From contig NC_092578.1 in the NCBI RefSeq assembly GCF_037975245.1, forward strand, positions 10,026,359-10,090,358: DNA of 64,000 nucleotides. The letters run 5' to 3'. The position numbers and the translations under genes are program-made. Positions within the stretch are counted from its first letter, which is position 1. Each line of letters opens with the position of its first letter. The DNA comes from Apostichopus japonicus. Lineage: Eukaryota; Echinodermata; Holothuroidea; Aspidochirotida; Stichopodidae. This document shows positions 27,401-42,400 of this stretch, in pieces. The notes beneath the pieces were generated by a model that was given only the letters and a program-made list of their open reading frames with translations, had not been told where the DNA came from and ran no database searches.

Positions 27401-30400
27401 AGCTGTAGTGGTTGCTTTCTCTGTGGTTTCTGAAGTTGTCTGGGTGGTGGTAATTGATTCAACTAAAGCAAAGGGGAAAAAACAAAAAGGAACATGTCTT
27501 AGTAATTATAGTATAGAATCCTCACATGCTTTGCAGTTATAGCTGAATATCATCATGTCAGCCACAGGCAAAAAGTGAATATGGACTCATTTCCAAGACG
27601 CAGTCTAATTGACAATGACATAATATGTTATAGAGTCCTGTGCTGAACCAGATTCTATTTTCTCAGTGCAAGACATGCCCCCATCGTAGGGAATCATATC
27701 AACGAGAAGAATGACCACAAATGGATCTGTTCCTGAAGATAGAAGGCAGGAACTTACCACATGCTTCAATTACTGCTCCTTCTTCTAGCAGTTCCTTGAC
27801 GGCAGTTGGATCGTCACTATTTTCCACCAACAGTACAAGATCTGTTACCTTTCCACTTGGCAGGTTGTCCGAAAGTAGGTCTCCCTTCTGAAGACTGATG
27901 GGCTCCTGGCTAGTACTGTCTAGTACTAGTTGGTATTCAGAAGAATCACTATCCTTGAAGGCCAAGACAACACTGATACCATCTCCCAAGTCATCTGGCA
28001 ATTCCACAGACATTATCACCTCACTGATGTCTTCAAGCACAAACACATCAAAGGAATCTGGCTCAAGGTTGGTGTCAAGGTCTTCAAACAGCTCACTGGT
28101 GTCCTCCAATGGTGTGAGGACAAAATCACCAATGCTCTCTTTGATGTTTGCTGTTACACACACTGTAAGGAAAAAACAGAGACGAGAAGTTAGTTATATC
28201 ATGTAGAGATTTAAGACACAAGATTGACTGATTTCTGGTCTCCAGATGCTCTAGTGTAAGACATGTGGTAGCTCAAAATATTTTGTAACATTCCAAAATA
28301 GACAATGGAATTCTCTCAGATGTATCACATGTACTGTCATTACAAGGAAAAGCTAGAGCACCAGTACTGTACACTATCCCTTAGAATGCCAATCTTTGTC
28401 ACTGAACTGTTGCTGTTTGTCCCTTTGTAGTTATACTGCTGCGATATATGATAAAGACAGAAAAAGTAACACACACACTAAATATTGCAGCCTTAAACTG
28501 AAAGTGGAGTGTACAATGTTCTGCACACACAGCTTACCTGGTAGATCATTGATGCAAGATAATTATGACGAATCAAGTAATTGCAAGAAATGCAGCAAAA
28601 AGAATCGACACAAGCCCTTGTGGTATTGTATGCTATTGCATGCTAGCCCTGTGCTATAGACAGTTTATGGAATGTTCCAACGTGTACTTGACATGAAAGT
28701 GCATCCTATCCAAACACCATTGATACAAGAAATAACAACCAAAAATCTAGGTTATTTTCAGCAGTATCAAGAAATATTCTTGAAGTAGAACCACAAGATT
28801 GTTTGGACATATATACTGATGGTAAAGATATGGAAAAATCAAGAATTTGTGTGCAAGAATATATGACTGGATCAGAGTTCTCTGAAAAACCTACCTTCAG
28901 TAGTTGACTGAGCTGTAGTTGTGCCTTCTCCTTCAGTAGTCACTGTTGTGATATTTAATAAAGAATAGAGCAAGTAAAGTAACCACCAAACATACTGAAT
29001 TAAGTCTCAAATTTAAATTCCAGTGACTAGTGTCATGCATAGCCCACAATGCCGTGGTCAGCACAAAAGTTAGTCATTGAATGATGATGACAAATTCAAA
29101 ACTCCATCATAATTGAACATATTTAATTTTCCACTAACACTTACCTTCAGTAGTTGACGGAACTGTTGTTGTATCCTTTCCTTCGGTAGTTACTTCTGCG
29201 ATATTGAAAAAGACATGAAAACTAACGTACACACCAAATATTCATCCGAAAGTGGAGCAGTGATATCATGTTCAACCTACCTCGTTGATTACTGAGAATG
29301 AACTTAAAACTAGATGACATTATGACAAGTTGACTAAGCACAGAGTGTAAAATATACAATATCAGAATCATCATTGCCAAACTTGTGACAAACCCATTCT
29401 CTGGAATCTACCAAAGTTTCAAGCAACACACTCCACACGGGGAACAAACTACTGTATCTACTGAACAAACTACTGTATCTGGAAAGCAATGAGCATGGAA
29501 CGATATTTGCACTTATTGGCATGAAATGGAACATTATTCTAAATGTTGTGTATTTCAGACCAATTTTGCATAGGTACTTCCAGATGAAGTTGTCAAGAAG
29601 CAACTATTAGTTCAGAATTTTCATGATTAAATCTCTTCCATGACCCTTAATACAATCACTGCGACAAACAGCTTTGATGAAATAAATGAAACGTCATCTT
29701 CACTAATACTACCCGCATAAAACTTAACCTCCACATAAAAATTACTTACCAGCTGTAGTGGTTGCTTTCTCTGTGGTTTCTGAAGTTGTCTGGGTGGTGG
29801 TAATTGATTCAACTAAAGCAAAGGGGAAAAAAACAAAAAGGAACATGTCTTAGTAATTATAGTATAGAATCCTCACATGCTTTGCAGTTATAGCTGAATA
29901 TCATCATGTCAGCCACAGGCAAAAAGTGAATATGGACTCATTTCCAAGACGCAGTCTAATTGACAATGACATAATATGTTATAGAGTCCTGTGCTGAACC
30001 AGATTCTATTTTCTCAGTGCAAGACATGCCCCCATCGTAGGGAATCATATCAACGAGAAGAATGACCACAAATGGATCTGTTCCTGAAGATAGAAGGCAG
30101 GAACTTACCACATGCTTCAATTACTGCTCCTTCTTCTAGCAGTTCCTTGACGGCAGTTGGATCGTCACTATTTTCCACCAACAGTACAAGATCTGTTACC
30201 TTTCCACTTGGCAGGTTGTCCGAAAGTAGGTCTCCCTTCTGAAGACTGATGGGCTCCTGGCTAGTACTGTCTAGTACTAGTTGGTATTCAGAAGAATCAC
30301 TATCCTTGAAGGCCAAGACAACACTGATACCATCTCCCAAGTCATCTGGCAATTCCACAGACATTATCACCTCACTGATGTCTTCAAGCACAAACACATC

Positions 30401-33400
30401 AAAGGAATCTGGCTCAAGGTTGGTGTCAAGGTCTTCAAACAGCTCACTGGTGTCCTCCAATGGTGTGAGGACAAAATCACCAATGCTCTCTTTGATGTTT
30501 GCTGTTACACACACTGTAAGGAAAAAACAGAGACGAGAAGTTAGTTATATCATGTAGAGATTTAAGACACAAGATTGACTGATTTCTGGTCTCCAGATGC
30601 TCTAGTGTAAGACATGTGGTAGCTCAAAATATTTTGTAACATTCCAAAATAGACAATGGAATTCTCTCAGATGTATCACATGTACTGTCATTACAAGGAA
30701 AAGCTAGAGCACCAGTACTGTACACTATCCCTTAGAATGCCAATCTTTGTCACTGAACTGTTGCTGTTTGTCCCTTTGTAGTTATACTGCTGCGATATAT
30801 GATAAAGACAGAAAAAGTAACACACACACTAAATATTGCAGCCTTAAACTGAAAGTGGAGTGTACAATGTTCTGCACACACAGCTTACCTGGTAGATCAT
30901 TGATGCAAGATAATTATGACGAATCAAGTAATTGCAAGAAATGCAGCAAAAAGAATCGACACAAGCCCTTGTGGTATTGTATGCTATTGCATGCTAGCCC
31001 TGTGCTATAGACAGTTTATGGAATGTTCCAACGTGTACTTGACATGAAAGTGCATCCTATCCAAACACCATTGATACAAGAAATAACAACCAAAAATCTA
31101 GGTTATTTTCAGCAGTATCAAGAAATATTCTTGAAGTAGAACCACAAGATTGTTTGGACATATATACTGATGGTAAAGATATGGAAAAATCAAGAATTTG
31201 TGTGCAAGAATATATGACTGGATCAGAGTTCTCTGAAAAACCTACCTTCAGTAGTTGACTGAGCTGTAGTTGTGCCTTCTCCTTCAGTAGTCACTGTTGT
31301 GATATTTAATAAAGAATAGAGCAAGTAAAGTAACCACCAAACATACTGAATTAAGTCTCAAATTTAAATTCCAGTGACTAGTGTCATGCATAGCCCACAA
31401 TGCCGTGGTCAGCACAAAAGTTAGTCATTGAATGATGATGACAAATTCAAAACTCCATCATAATTGAACATATTTAATTTTCCACTAACACTTACCTTCA
31501 GTAGTTGACGGAACTGTTGTTGTATCCTTTCCTTCGGTAGTTACTTCTGCGATATTGAAAAAGACATGAAAACTAACGTACACACCAAATATTCATCCGA
31601 AAGTGGAGCAGTGATATCATGTTCAACCTACCTCGTTGATTACTGAGAATGAACTTAAAACTAGATGACATTATGACAAGTTGACTAAGCACAGAGTGTA
31701 AAATATACAATATCAGAATCATCATTGCCAAACTTGTGACAAACCCATTCTCTGGAATCTACCAAAGTTTCAAGCAACACACTCCACACGGGGAACAAAC
31801 TACTGTATCTACTGAACAAACTACTGTATCTGGAAAGCAATGAGCATGGAACGATATTTGCACTTATTGGCATGAAATGGAACATTATTCTAAATGTTGT
31901 GTATTTCAGACCAATTTTGCATAGGTACTTCCAGATGAAGTTGTCAAGAAGCAACTATTAGTTCAGAATTTTCATGATTAAATCTCTTCCATGACCCTTA
32001 ATACAATCACTGCGACAAACAGCTTTGATGAAATAAATGAAACGTCATCTTCACGAATACTACCCGCATAAAACTTAACCTCCACATAAAAATTACTTAC
32101 CAGCTGTAGTGGTTGCTTTCTCTGTGGTTTCTGAAGTTGTCTGGGTGGTGGTAATTGATTCAACTAAAGCAAAGGGGAAAAACAAAAAGGAACATGTCTT
32201 AGTAATTATAGTATAGAATCCTCACATGCTTTGCAGTTATAGCTGAATATCATCATGTCAGCCACAGGCAAAAAGTGAATATGGACTTATTTCCAAGACG
32301 CAGTCTAATTGACAATGACATAATATGTTATAGAGTCCTGTGCTGAACCAGATTCTATTTTCTCAGTGCAAGACATGCCCCCATCGTAGGGAATCATATC
32401 AACGAGAAGAATGACCACAAATGGATCTGTTCCTGAAGATAGAAGGCAGGAACTTACCACATGCTTCAATTACTGCTCCTTCTTCTAGCAGTTCCTTAAC
32501 GGCAGTTGGATCGTCACTATTTTCCACCAACAGTACAAGATCTGTTACCTTTCCACTTGGCAGGTTGTCCGAAAGTAGGTCTCCCTTCTGAAGACTGATG
32601 GGCTCCTGGCTAGTACTGTCTAGTACTAGTTGGTATTCAGAAGAATCACTATCCTTGAAGGCCAAGACAACACTGATACCATCTCCCAAGTCATCTGGCA
32701 ATTCCACAGACATTATCACCTCACTGATGTCTTCAAGCACAAACACATCAAAGGAATCTGGCTCAAGGTTGGTGTCAAGGTCTTCAAACAGCTCACTGGT
32801 GTCCTCCAATGGTGTGAGGACAAAATCACCAATGCTCTCTTTGATGTTTGCTGTTACACACACTGTAAGGAAAAAACAGAGACGAGAAGTTAGTTATATC
32901 ATGTAGAGATTTAAGACACAAGATTGACTGATTTCTGGTCTCCAGATGCTCTAGTGTAAGACATGTGGTAGCTCAAAATATTTTGTAACATTCCAAAATA
33001 GACAATGGAATTCTCTCAGATGTATCACATGTACTGTCATTACAAGGAAAAGCTAGAGCACCAGTACTGTACACTATCCCTTAGAATGCCAATCTTTGTC
33101 ACTGAACTGTTGCTGTTTGTCCCTTTGTAGTTATACTGCTGCGATATATGATAAAGACAGAAAAAGTAACACACACACTAAATATTGCAGCCTTAAACTG
33201 AAAGTGGAGTGTACAATGTTCTGCACACACAGCTTACCTGGTAGATCATTGATGCAAGATAATTATGACGAATCAAGTAATTGCAAGAAATGCAGCAAAA
33301 AGAATCGACACAAGCCCTTGTGGTATTGTATGCTATTGCATGCTAGCCCTGTGCTATAGACAGTTTATGGAATGTTCCAACGTGTACTTGACATGAAAGT

Positions 33401-36400
33401 GCATCCTATCCAAACACCATTGATACAAGAAATAACAACCAAAAATCTAGGTTATTTTCAGCAGTATCAAGAAATATTCTTGAAGTAGAACCACAAGATT
33501 GTTGGACATATATACTGATGGTAAAGATATGGAAAAATCAAGAATTTGTGTGCAAGAATATATGACTGGATCAGAGTTCTCTGAAAAACCTACCTTCAGT
33601 AGTTGACTGAGCTGTAGTTGTGCCTTCTCCTTCAGTAGTCACTGTTGTGATATTTAATAAAGAATAGAGCAAGTAAAGTAACCACCAAACATACTGAATT
33701 AAGTCTCAAATTTAAATTCCAGTGACTAGTGTCATGCATAGCCCACAATGCCGTGGTCAGCACAAAAGTTAGTCATTGAATGATGATGACAAATTCAAAA
33801 CTCCATCATAATTGAACATATTTAATTTTCCACTAACACTTACCTTCAGTAGTTGACGGAACTGTTGTTGTATCCTTTCCTTCGGTAGTTACTTCTGCGA
33901 TATTGAAGAAGACATGAAAACTAACGTACACACCAAATATTCATCCGAAAGTGGAGCAGTGATATCATGTTCAACCTACCTCGTTGATTACTGAGAATGA
34001 ACTTAAAACTAGATGACATTATGACAAGTTGACTAAGCACAGAGTGTAAAATATACAATATCAGAATCATCATTGCCAAACTTGTGACAAACCCATTCTC
34101 TGGAATCTACCAAAGTTTCAAGCAACACACTCCACACGGGGAACAAACTACTGTATCTACTGAACAAACTACTGTATCTGGAAAGCAATGAGCATGGAAC
34201 GATATTTGCACTTATTGGCATGAAATGGAACATTATTCTAAATGTTGTGTATTTCAGACCAATTTTGCATAGGTACTTCCAGATGAAGTTGTCCAGAAGC
34301 AACTATTAGTTCAGAATTTTCATGATTAAATCTCTTCCATGACCCTTAATACAATCACTGCGACAAACAGCTTTGATGAAATAAATGAAACGTCATCTTC
34401 ACTAATACTACCCGCATAAAACTTAACCTCCACATAAAAATTACTTACCAGCTGTAGTGGTTGCTTTCTCTGTGGTTTCTGAAGTTGTCTGGGTGGTGGT
34501 AATTGATTCAACTAAAGCAAAGGGGAAAAAAACAAAAAGGAACATGTCTTAGTAATTATAGTATAGAATCCTCACATGCTTTGCAGTTATAGCTGAATAT
34601 CATCATGTCAGCCACAGGCAAAAAGTGAATATGGACTCATTTCCAAGACGCAGTCTAATTGACAATGACATAATATGTTATAGAGTCCTGTGCTGAACCA
34701 GATTCTATTTTCTCAGTGCAAGACATGCCCCCATCGTAGGGAATCATATCAACGAGAAGAATGACCACAAATGGATCTGTTCCTGAAGATAGAAGGCAGG
34801 AACTTACCACATGCTTCAATTACTGCTCCTTCTTCTAGCAGTTCCTTGACGGCAGTTGGATCGTCACTATTTTCCACCAACAGTACAAGATCTGTTACCT
34901 TTCCACTTGGCAGGTTGTCCGAAAGTAGGTCTCCCTTCTGAAGACTGATGGGCTCCTGGCTAGTACTGTCTAGTACTAGTTGGTATTCAGAAGAATCACT
35001 ATCCTTGAAGGCCAAGACAACACTGATACCATCTCCCAAGTCATCTGGCAATTCCACAGACATTATCACCTCACTGATGTCTTCAAGCACAAACACATCA
35101 AAGGAATCTGGCTCAAGGTTGGTGTCAAGGTCTTCAAACAGCTCACTGGTGTCCTCCAATGGTGTGAGGACAAAATCACCAATGCTCTCTTTGATGTTTG
35201 CTGTTACACACACTGTAAGGAAAAAACAGAGACGAGAAGTTAGTTATATCATGTAGAGATTTAAGACACAAGATTGACTGATTTCTGGTCTCCAGATGCT
35301 CTAGTGTAAGACATGTGGTAGCTCAAAATATTTTGTAACATTCCAAAATAGACAATGGAATTCTCTCAGATGTATCACATGTACTGTCATTACAAGGAAA
35401 AGCTAGAGCACCAGTACTGTACACTATCCCTTAGAATGCCAATCTTTGTCACTGAACTGTTGCTGTTTGTCCCTTTGTAGTTATACTGCTGCGATATATG
35501 ATAAAGACAGAAAAAGTAACACACACACTAAATATTGCAGCCTTAAACTGAAAGTGGAGTGTACAATGTTCTGCACACACAGCTTACCTGGTAGATCATT
35601 GATGCAAGATAATTATGACGAATCAAGTAATTGCAAGAAATGCAGCAAAAAGAATCGACACAAGCCCTTGTGGTATTGTATGCTATTGCATGCTAGCCCT
35701 GTGCTATAGACAGTTTATGGAATGTTCCAACGTGTACTTGACATGAAAGTGCATCCTATCCAAACACCGTTGATACAAGAAATAACAACCAAAAATCTAG
35801 GTTATTTTCAGCAGTATCAAGAAATATTCTTGAAGTAGAACCACAAGATTGTTTGGACATATATACTGATGGTAAAGATATGGAAAAATCAAGAATTTGT
35901 GTGCAAGAATATATGACTGGATCAGAGTTCTCTGAAAAACCTACCTTCAGTAGTTGACTGAGCTGTAGTTGTGCCTTCTCCTTCAGTAGTCACTGTTGTG
36001 ATATTTAATAAAGAATAGAGCAAGTAAAGTAACCACCAAACATACTGAATTAAGTCTCAAATTTAAATTCCAGTGACTAGTGTCATGCATAGCCCACAAT
36101 GCCGTGGTCAGCACAAAAGTTAGTCATTGAATGATGATGACAAATTCAAAACTCCATCATAATTGAACATATTTAATTTTCCACTAACACTTACCTTCAG
36201 TAGTTGACGGAACTGTTGTTGTATCCTTTCCTTCGGTAGTTACTTCTGCGATATTGAAAAAGACATGAAAACTAACGTACACACCAAATATTCATCCGAA
36301 AGTGGAGCAGTGATATCATGTTCAACCTACCTCGTTGATTACTGAGAATGAACTTAAAACTAGATGACATTATGACAAGTTGACTAAGCACAGAGTGTAA

Positions 36401-39400
36401 AATATACAATATCAGAATCATCATTGCCAAACTTGTGACAAACCCATTCTCTGGAATCTACCAAAGTTTCAAGCAACACACTCCACACGGGGAACAAACT
36501 ACTGTATCTACTGAACAAACTACTGTATCTGGAAAGCAATGAGCATGGAACGATATTTGCACTTATTGGCATGAAATGGAACATTATTCTAAATGTTGTG
36601 TATTTCAGACCAATTTTGCATAGGTACTTCCAGATGAAGTTGTCAAGAAGCAACTATTAGTTCAGAATTTTCATGATTAAATCTCTTCCATGACCCTTAA
36701 TACAATCACTGCGACAAACAGCTTTGATGAAATAAATGAAACGTCATCTTCACGAATACTACCCGCATAAAACTTAACCTCCACATAAAAATTACTTACC
36801 AGCTGTAGTGGTTGCTTTCTCTGTGGTTTCTGAAGTTGTCTGGGTGGTGGTAATTGATTCAACTAAAGCAAAGGGGAAAAAAACAAAAAGGAACATGTCT
36901 TAGTAATTATAGTATAGAATCCTCACATGCTTTGCAGTTATAGCTGAATATCATCATGTCAGCCACAGGCAAAAAGTGAATATGGACTTATTTCCAAGAC
37001 GCAGTCTAATTGACAATGACATAATATGTTATAGAGTCCTGTGCTGAACCAGATTCTATTTTCTCAGTGCAAGACATGCCCCCATCGTAGGGAATCATAT
37101 CAACGAGAAGAATGACCACAAATGGATCTGTTCCTGAAGATAGAAGGCAGGAACTTACCACATGCTTCAATTACTGCTCCTTCTTCTAGCAGTTCCTTGA
37201 CGGCAGTTGGATCGTCACTATTTTCCACCAACAGTACAAGATCTGTTACCTTTCCACTTGGCAGGTTGTCCGAAAGTAGGTCTCCCTTCTGAAGACTGAT
37301 GGGCTCCTGGCTAGTACTGTCTAGTACTAGTTGGTATTCAGAAGAATCACTATCCTTGAAGGCCAAGACAACACTGATACCATCTCCCAAGTCATCTGGC
37401 AATTCCACAGACATTATCACCTCACTGATGTCTTCAAGCACAAACACATCAAAGGAATCTGGCTCAAGGTTGGTGTCAAGGTCTTCAAACAGCTCACTGG
37501 TGTCCTCCAATGGTGTGAGGACAAAATCACCAATGCTCTCTTTGATGTTTGCTGTTACACACACTGTAAGGAAAAAACAGAGACGAGAAGTTAGTTATAT
37601 CATGTAGAGATTTAAGACACAAGATTGACTGATTTCTGGTCTCCAGATGCTCTAGTGTAAGACATGTGGTAGCTCAAAATATTTTGTAACATTCCAAAAT
37701 AGACAATGGAATTCTCTCAGATGTATCACATGTACTGTCATTACAAGGAAAAGCTAGAGCACCAGTACTGTACACTATCCCTTAGAATGCCAATCTTTGT
37801 CACTGAACTGTTGCTGTTTGTCCCTTTGTAGTTATACTGCTGCGATATATGATAAAGACAGAAAAAGTAACACACACACTAAATATTGCAGCCTTAAACT
37901 GAAAGTGGAGTGTACAATGTTCTGCACACACAGCTTACCTGGTAGATCATTGATGCAAGATAATTATGACGAATCAAGTAATTGCAAGAAATGCAGCAAA
38001 AAGAATCGACACAAGCCCTTGTGGTATTGTATGCTATTGCATGCTAGCCCTGTGCTATAGACAGTTTATGGAATGTTCCAACGTGTACTTGACATGAAAG
38101 TGCATCCTATCCAAACACCATTGATACAAGAAATAACAACCAAAAATCTAGGTTATTTTCAGCAGTATCAAGAAATATTCTTGAAGTAGAACCACAAGAT
38201 TGTTGGACATATATACTGATGGTAAAGATATGGAAAAATCAAGAATTTGTGTGCAAGAATATATGACTGGATCAGAGTTCTCTGAAAAACCTACCTTCAG
38301 TAGTTGACTGAGCTGTAGTTGTGCCTTCTCCTTCAGTAGTCACTGTTGTGATATTTAATAAAGAATAGAGCAAGTAAAGTAACCACCAAACATACTGAAT
38401 TAAGTCTCAAATTTAAATTCCAGTGACTAGTGTCATGCATAGCCCACAATGCCGTGGTCAGCACAAAAGTTAGTCATTGAATGATGATGACAAATTCAAA
38501 ACTCCATCATAATTGAACATATTTAATTTTCCACTAACACTTACCTTCAGTAGTTGACGGAACTGTTGTTGTATCCTTTCCTTCGGTAGTTACTTCTGCG
38601 ATATTGAAGAAGACATGAAAACTAACGTACACACCAAGTATTCATCCGAAAGTGGAGCAGTGATATCATGTTCAACCTACCTCGTTGATTACTGAGAATG
38701 AACTTAAAACTAGATGACATTATGACAAGTTGACTAAGCACAGAGTGTAAAATATACAATATCAGAATCATCATTGCCAAACTTGTGACAAACCCATTCT
38801 CTGGAATCTACCAAAGTTTCAAGCAACACACTCCACACGGGGAACAAACTACTGTATCTACTGAACAAACTACTGTATCTGGAAAGCAATGAGCATGGAA
38901 CGATATTTGCACTTATTGGCATGAAATGGAACATTATTCTAAATGTTGTGTATTTCAGACCAATTTTGCATAGGTACTTCCAGATGAAGTTGTCAAGAAG
39001 CAACTATTAGTTCAGAATTTTCATGATTAAATCTCTTCCATGACCCTTAATACAATCACTGCGACAAACAGCTTTGATGAAATAAATGAAACGTCATCTT
39101 CACTAATACTACCCGCATAAAACTTAACCTCCACATAAAAATTACTTACCAGCTGTAGTGGTTGCTTTCTCTGTGGTTTCTGAAGTTGTCTGGGTGGTGG
39201 TAATTGATTCAACTAAAGCAAAGGGGAAAAAACAAAAAGGAACATGTCTTAGTAATTATAGTATAGAATCCTCACATGCTTTGCAGTTATAGCTGAATAT
39301 CATCATGTCAGCCACAGGCAAAAAGTGAATATGGACTCATTTCCAAGACGCAGTCTAATTGACAATGACATAATATGTTATAGAGTCCTGTGCTGAACCA

Positions 39401-42400
39401 GATTCTATTTTCTCAGTGCAAGACATGCCCCCATCGTAGGGAATCATATCAACGAGAAGAATGACCACAAATGGATCTGTTCCTGAAGATAGAAGGCAGG
39501 AACTTACCACATGCTTCAATTACTGCTCCTTCTTCTAGCAGTTCCTTGACGGCAGTTGGATCGTCACTATTTTCCACCAACAGTACAAGATCTGTTACCT
39601 TTCCACTTGGCAGGTTGTCCGAAAGTAGGTCTCCCTTCTGAAGACTGATGGGCTCCTGGCTAGTACTGTCTAGTACTAGTTGGTATTCAGAAGAATCACT
39701 ATCCTTGAAGGCCAAGACAACACTGATACCATCTCCCAAGTCATCTGGCAATTCCACAGACATTATCACCTCACTGATGTCTTCAAGCACAAACACATCA
39801 AAGGAATCTGGCTCAAGGTTGGTGTCAAGGTCTTCAAACAGCTCACTGGTGTCCTCCAATGGTGTGAGGACAAAATCACCAATGCTCTCTTTGATGTTTG
39901 CTGTTACACACACTGTAAGGAAAAAACAGAGACGAGAAGTTAGTTATATCATGTAGAGATTTAAGACACAAGATTGACTGATTTCTGGTCTCCAGATGCT
40001 CTAGTGTAAGACATGTGGTAGCTCAAAATATTTTGTAACATTCCAAAATAGACAATGGAATTCTCTCAGATGTATCACATGTACTGTCATTACAAGGAAA
40101 AGCTAGAGCACCAGTACTGTACACTATCCCTTAGAATGCCAATCTTTGTCACTGAACTGTTGCTGTTTGTCCCTTTGTAGTTATACTGCTGCGATATATG
40201 ATAAAGACAGAAAAAGTAACACACACACTAAATATTGCAGCCTTAAACTGAAAGTGGAGTGTACAATGTTCTGCACACACAGCTTACCTGGTAGATCATT
40301 GATGCAAGATAATTATGACGAATCAAGTAATTGCAAGAAATGCAGCAAAAAGAATCGACACAAGCCCTTGTGGTATTGTATGCTATTGCATGCTAGCCCT
40401 GTGCTATAGACAGTTTATGGAATGTTCCAACGTGTACTTGACATGAAAGTGCATCCTATCCAAACACCGTTGATACAAGAAATAACAACCAAAAATCTAG
40501 GTTATTTTCAGCAGTATCAAGAAATATTCTTGAAGTAGAACCACAAGATTGTTTGGACATATATACTGATGGTAAAGATATGGAAAAATCAAGAATTTGT
40601 GTGCAAGAATATATGACTGGATCAGAGTTCTCTGAAAAACCTACCTTCAGTAGTTGACTGAGCTGTAGTTGTGCCTTCTCCTTCAGTAGTCACTGTTGTG
40701 ATATTTAATAAAGAATAGAGCAAGTAAAGTAACCACCAAACATACTGAATTAAGTCTCAAATTTAAATTCCAGTGACTAGTGTCATGCATAGCCCACAAT
40801 GCCGTGGTCAGCACAAAAGTTAGTCATTGAATGATGATGACAAATTCAAAACTCCATCATAATTGAACATATTTAATTTTCCACTAACACTTACCTTCAG
40901 TAGTTGACGGAACTGTTGTTGTATCCTTTCCTTCGGTAGTTACTTCTGCGATATTGAAGAAGACATGAAAACTAACGTACACACCAAATATTCATCCGAA
41001 AGTGGAGCAGTGATATCATGTTCAACCTACCTCGTTGATTACTGAGAATGAACTTAAAACTAGATGACATTATGACAAGTTGACTAAGCACAGAGTGTAA
41101 AATATACAATATCAGAATCATCATTGCCAAACTTGTGACAAACCCATTCTCTGGAATCTACCAAAGTTTCAAGCAACACACTCCACACGGGGAACAAACT
41201 ACTGTATCTACTGAACAAACTACTGTATCTGGAAAGCAATGAGCATGGAACGATATTTGCACTTATTGGCATGAAATGGAACATTATTCTAAATGTTGTG
41301 TATTTCAGACCAATTTTGCATAGGTACTTCCAGATGAAGTTGTCAAGAAGCAACTATTAGTTCAGAATTTTCATGATTAAATCTCTTCCATGACCCTTAA
41401 TACAATCACTGCGACAAACAGCTTTGATGAAATAAATGAAACGTCATCTTCACTAATACTACCCGCATAAAACTTAACCTCCACATAAAAATTACTTACC
41501 AGCTGTAGTGGTTGCTTTCTCTGTGGTTTCTGAAGTTGTCTGGGTGGTGGTAATTGATTCAACTAAAGCAAAGGGGAAAAAAACAAAAAGGAACATGTCT
41601 TAGTAATTATAGTATAGAATCCTCACATGCTTTGCAGTTATAGCTGAATATCATCATGTCAGCCACAGGCAAAAAGTGAATATGGACTCATTTCCAAGAC
41701 GCAGTCTAATTGACAATGACATAATATGTTATAGAGTCCTGTGCTGAACCAGATTCCATTTTCTCAGTGCAAGACATGCCCCCATCGTAGGGAATCATAT
41801 CAACGAGAAGAATGACCACAAATGGATCTGTTCCTGAAGATAGAAGGCAGGAACTTACCACATGCTTCAATTACTGCTCCTTCTTCTAGCAGTTCCTTGA
41901 CGGCAGTTGGATCGTCACTATTTTCCACCAACAGTACAAGATCTGTTACCTTTCCACTTGGCAGGTTGTCCGAAAGTAGGTCTCCCTTCTGAAGACTGAT
42001 GGGCTCCTGGCTAGTACTGTCTAGTACTAGTTGGTATTCAGAAGAATCACTATCCTTGAAGGCCAAGACAACACTGATACCATCTCCCAAGTCATCTGGC
42101 AATTCCACAGACATTATCACCTCACTGATGTCTTCAAGCACAAACACATCAAAGGAATCTGGCTCAAGGTTGGTGTCAAGGTCTTCAAACAGCTCACTGG
42201 TGTCCTCCAATGGTGTGAGGACAAAATCACCAATGCTCTCTTTGATGTTTGCTGTTACACACACTGTAAGGAAAAAACAGAGACGAGAAGTTAGTTATAT
42301 CATGTAGAGATTTAAGACACAAGATTGACTGATTTCTGGTCTCCAGATGCTCTAGTGTAAGACATGTGGTAGCTCAAAATATTTTGTAACATTCCAAAAT

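Larger units (their letters stand above)
31246..40644 (-). repeat. Two successive two-cassette repeats (units 15-16 and 17-18)
   Basis: Units 15 and 17 share CACGAAT in the ESIT-EVTT intron, GGACTTATTT in the domain-ESIT intron, GAAAAAGAC near the EVTT acceptor and a one-base loss (GATTGTTGG, near 33503 and 38202). Units 16 and 18 share CACTAAT, GGACTCATTT, GAAGAAGAC and CACCGTTG (near 35768 and 40468). The alternation shows duplication of a dimer of about 4.7 kb. Confidence 0.75.
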
